A stretch of 6,367 nt of DNA, from positions 1 to 6,367 of the forward strand of contig JAYPTI010000166.1 of assembly GCA_038133505.1 (NCBI GenBank), read 5' to 3'. Numbering within the stretch: the stretch's first letter is position 1; every line of letters begins with the position of its first letter. The notes beneath the pieces were generated by a model. The model was not told the DNA's origin, ran no database searches, and worked only from the letters and a program-made list of their open reading frames with translations. This stretch comes from JAYQUR01 sp038133505 (GTDB lineage: Bacteria; Pseudomonadota; Alphaproteobacteria; MPNO01; UBA830). Made by a program: the position numbers and the translations under genes. Shown here one piece after another: positions 5,403 through 6,367 of this stretch.

Positions 5403-6292
5403 TTACCCGCGCGCTCGTCCTCGGCCTGCTGATCGCAACGCCCCTCGCGGGAGCGGCGCAGGCGCAGGACGGCGAGGACCGGCAGAAGTTCGTCAACTGC
5501 TACGACGCCGAGCGAAATATCGTCAAACGCGTTCCGCGCTGGCGCTGCAAGGGCGAAGAGATCGACGACGAGCAGGCCCGGGAGATCAAGGCCAGCCGGT
5601 TCAAGCGCGCGATGCGCAAGACGGAGCCGAAAAAAGAGCTGTTTCCGGGCCTCAGGATGGTCAGTAGCGGCAGCGGTTTCTTCGTCACCCGGGACGGGCA
5701 CGTGCTGACCAACGACCACGTCGTCGACGGCTGCACGAAACTGTCCGTCAAGCCGACGCGCGAGAAGGACCAAGCGCCCGCCACGTTTATCGGCACCGAC
5801 AAGCCGGACGACCTTGCCGTCATCCGATATACCCGGCAGGTGCCGGCTGTCGCGCAGTTCCGCAAGCCGATCGATCTCCAACTGGGCGACAAGATCGCCG
5901 TGATCGGCCACCCGCTGCACGGCCTCGTCGCGATCAAGCCCATCTTCGTGACGGGCAAGGTGCGCGAGTTCGCGCCCGAAAAGCTCGACCGCTGGGGCCG
6001 CTTCGCCATCGACGCGGACATTCGGCGCGGCAACTCCGGCGGGCCGGTGATCGACGACCGCGGCTACGTCGTCGGCGTCGTTTCCGCCAAGGTGAATACC
6101 CCGGCGATGTTCCAGCGCACCGGACAGGTGATGCGCGACATCGGCCTGATCATTCGCCAGGACCGGGCGCTGCGTTTTCTCGAACGCTTCAATGTCGCCT
6201 ATACCGGCGCGAATTCCCGTGCCGCGCTCGACGACGAAAAGCTGTTCGCCCTCGCGCGGACGTTCGTTGTCCGGATCGGCTGCTGGAAATAA
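5399..6292 (+). CDS. Exported trypsin-like (S1C/Deg-like) serine protease without PDZ domain
   Basis: This 297-residue protein begins with a signal peptide (MITRALVLGLLIATPLAGAAQAQ), probably cleaved after AQA near residue 22, so it should act in the periplasm or outside the cell. The protease core runs from SGSGFFVTRDG (90-100) through TNDHVV (H107), DDLAVI (D138) and GNSGGPV (S213), a complete His-Asp-Ser triad. No PDZ domain follows. After the core comes a short helical tail ending in C295. The mature N-terminus has a C34/C50 pair in a basic stretch (CYDAERN...PRWRC), then a charged helix-prone segment (53-80). C112 lies close to the active histidine and might pair with C295. The ATG at 5399 overlaps the oxygenase TGA (ATGA), so translation is probably coupled. 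The same frame is open far upstream, but that part is a shadow of the oxygenase gene. Its link to the catabolic genes is unexplained. Confidence 0.88.
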   Translation: MITRALVLGLLIATPLAGAAQAQDGEDRQKFVNCYDAERNIVKRVPRWRCKGEEIDDEQAREIKASRFKRAMRKTEPKKELFPGLRMVSSGSGFFVTRDGHVLTNDHVVDGCTKLSVKPTREKDQAPATFIGTDKPDDLAVIRYTRQVPAVAQFRKPIDLQLGDKIAVIGHPLHGLVAIKPIFVTGKVREFAPEKLDRWGRFAIDADIRRGNSGGPVIDDRGYVVGVVSAKVNTPAMFQRTGQVMRDIGLIIRQDRALRFLERFNVAYTGANSRAALDDEKLFALARTFVVRIGCWK

Positions 6293-6367
6293 CCTAGCAA
6301 GTCCCGACGCTTGCGCGAGATCAATCCGTTCGCCGTGCGTGCCGGTAGAGTGGTCCCTGTAGTCCGG
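6293..6367. other. Downstream end of window, no gene recognised
   Basis: These 75 bases follow the protease stop. A five-pair hairpin can be drawn (GCAAG 6297-6301 with CTTGC 6310-6314, loop of eight), but it lacks a T-run and is too weak to call a terminator. No start codon with a ribosome site and no tRNA-like fold was seen. Confidence 0.4.

Noticed and set aside
4397..6292. A 631-codon open frame that could be read as one large fusion protein.
   Set aside because: Its first 334 codons lie out of frame over the Rieske oxygenase gene and are rich in Arg, Ala and Gly with no motif. Only the part from the ATG at 5399, which starts with a signal peptide, is a real gene.
6297..6314. A GCAAG/CTTGC hairpin after the protease gene as a possible terminator.
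   Set aside because: It has only five pairs and an eight-base loop with no T-run after it, so chance is an adequate explanation.
6335..6367. A GGTAGAG...GTAGTCCGG string that recalls parts of a tRNA.
   Set aside because: No acceptor stem, anticodon arm or T-loop can be folded around it within the window.

Overview
The window reads as high-GC chromosomal DNA, probably from an alphaproteobacterium. This rests on GC/GC-ending codon use, tight gene packing, strong AGGGAGG-type ribosome sites and the families present; it is an inference, because no rRNA or marker gene is included. Nearly every base is coding. No tRNA, CRISPR array, insertion sequence or phage gene was seen.

Layout, left to right. 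(1) Positions 1-168, minus strand: the N-terminus of a probable UbiD-family decarboxylase, running off the left edge. (2) A 110-bp divergent intergenic region with candidate promoters in both directions. (3) 279-1073, plus strand: a 264-residue protein made of two tandem DUF427 domains. (4) A minus-strand operon read from right to left: an SMP-30/gluconolactonase-like protein (2610-3488), a stand-alone CitE-like lyase (1733-2599) and a flavodoxin-fold NAD(P)H:quinone oxidoreductase (1081-1725), with gaps of 10 and 7 bp. (5) An 89-bp divergent control region holding an inverted repeat. (6) A plus-strand operon: a short-chain dehydrogenase (3578-4336), a VanA-like Rieske oxygenase (4362-5402) and an exported trypsin-like serine protease (5399-6292). 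The last two genes overlap by four bases (ATGA). The final 75 bases hold no recognisable gene.

The two operons facing away from the 3489-3577 region contain a plausible set of catabolic enzymes: a Rieske mono/dioxygenase or O-demethylase, an NAD-type alcohol dehydrogenase, a lactonase-like hydrolase, a C-C lyase for a CoA thioester and a quinone/flavin reductase. A UbiD-like decarboxylase lies nearby. The natural reading is a breakdown pathway for an aromatic or otherwise oxygenated organic acid whose substrate cannot be named from sequence. The individual families are all known. What may be undescribed is the combination, the double-DUF427 protein, and the secreted protease translationally coupled to the oxygenase.
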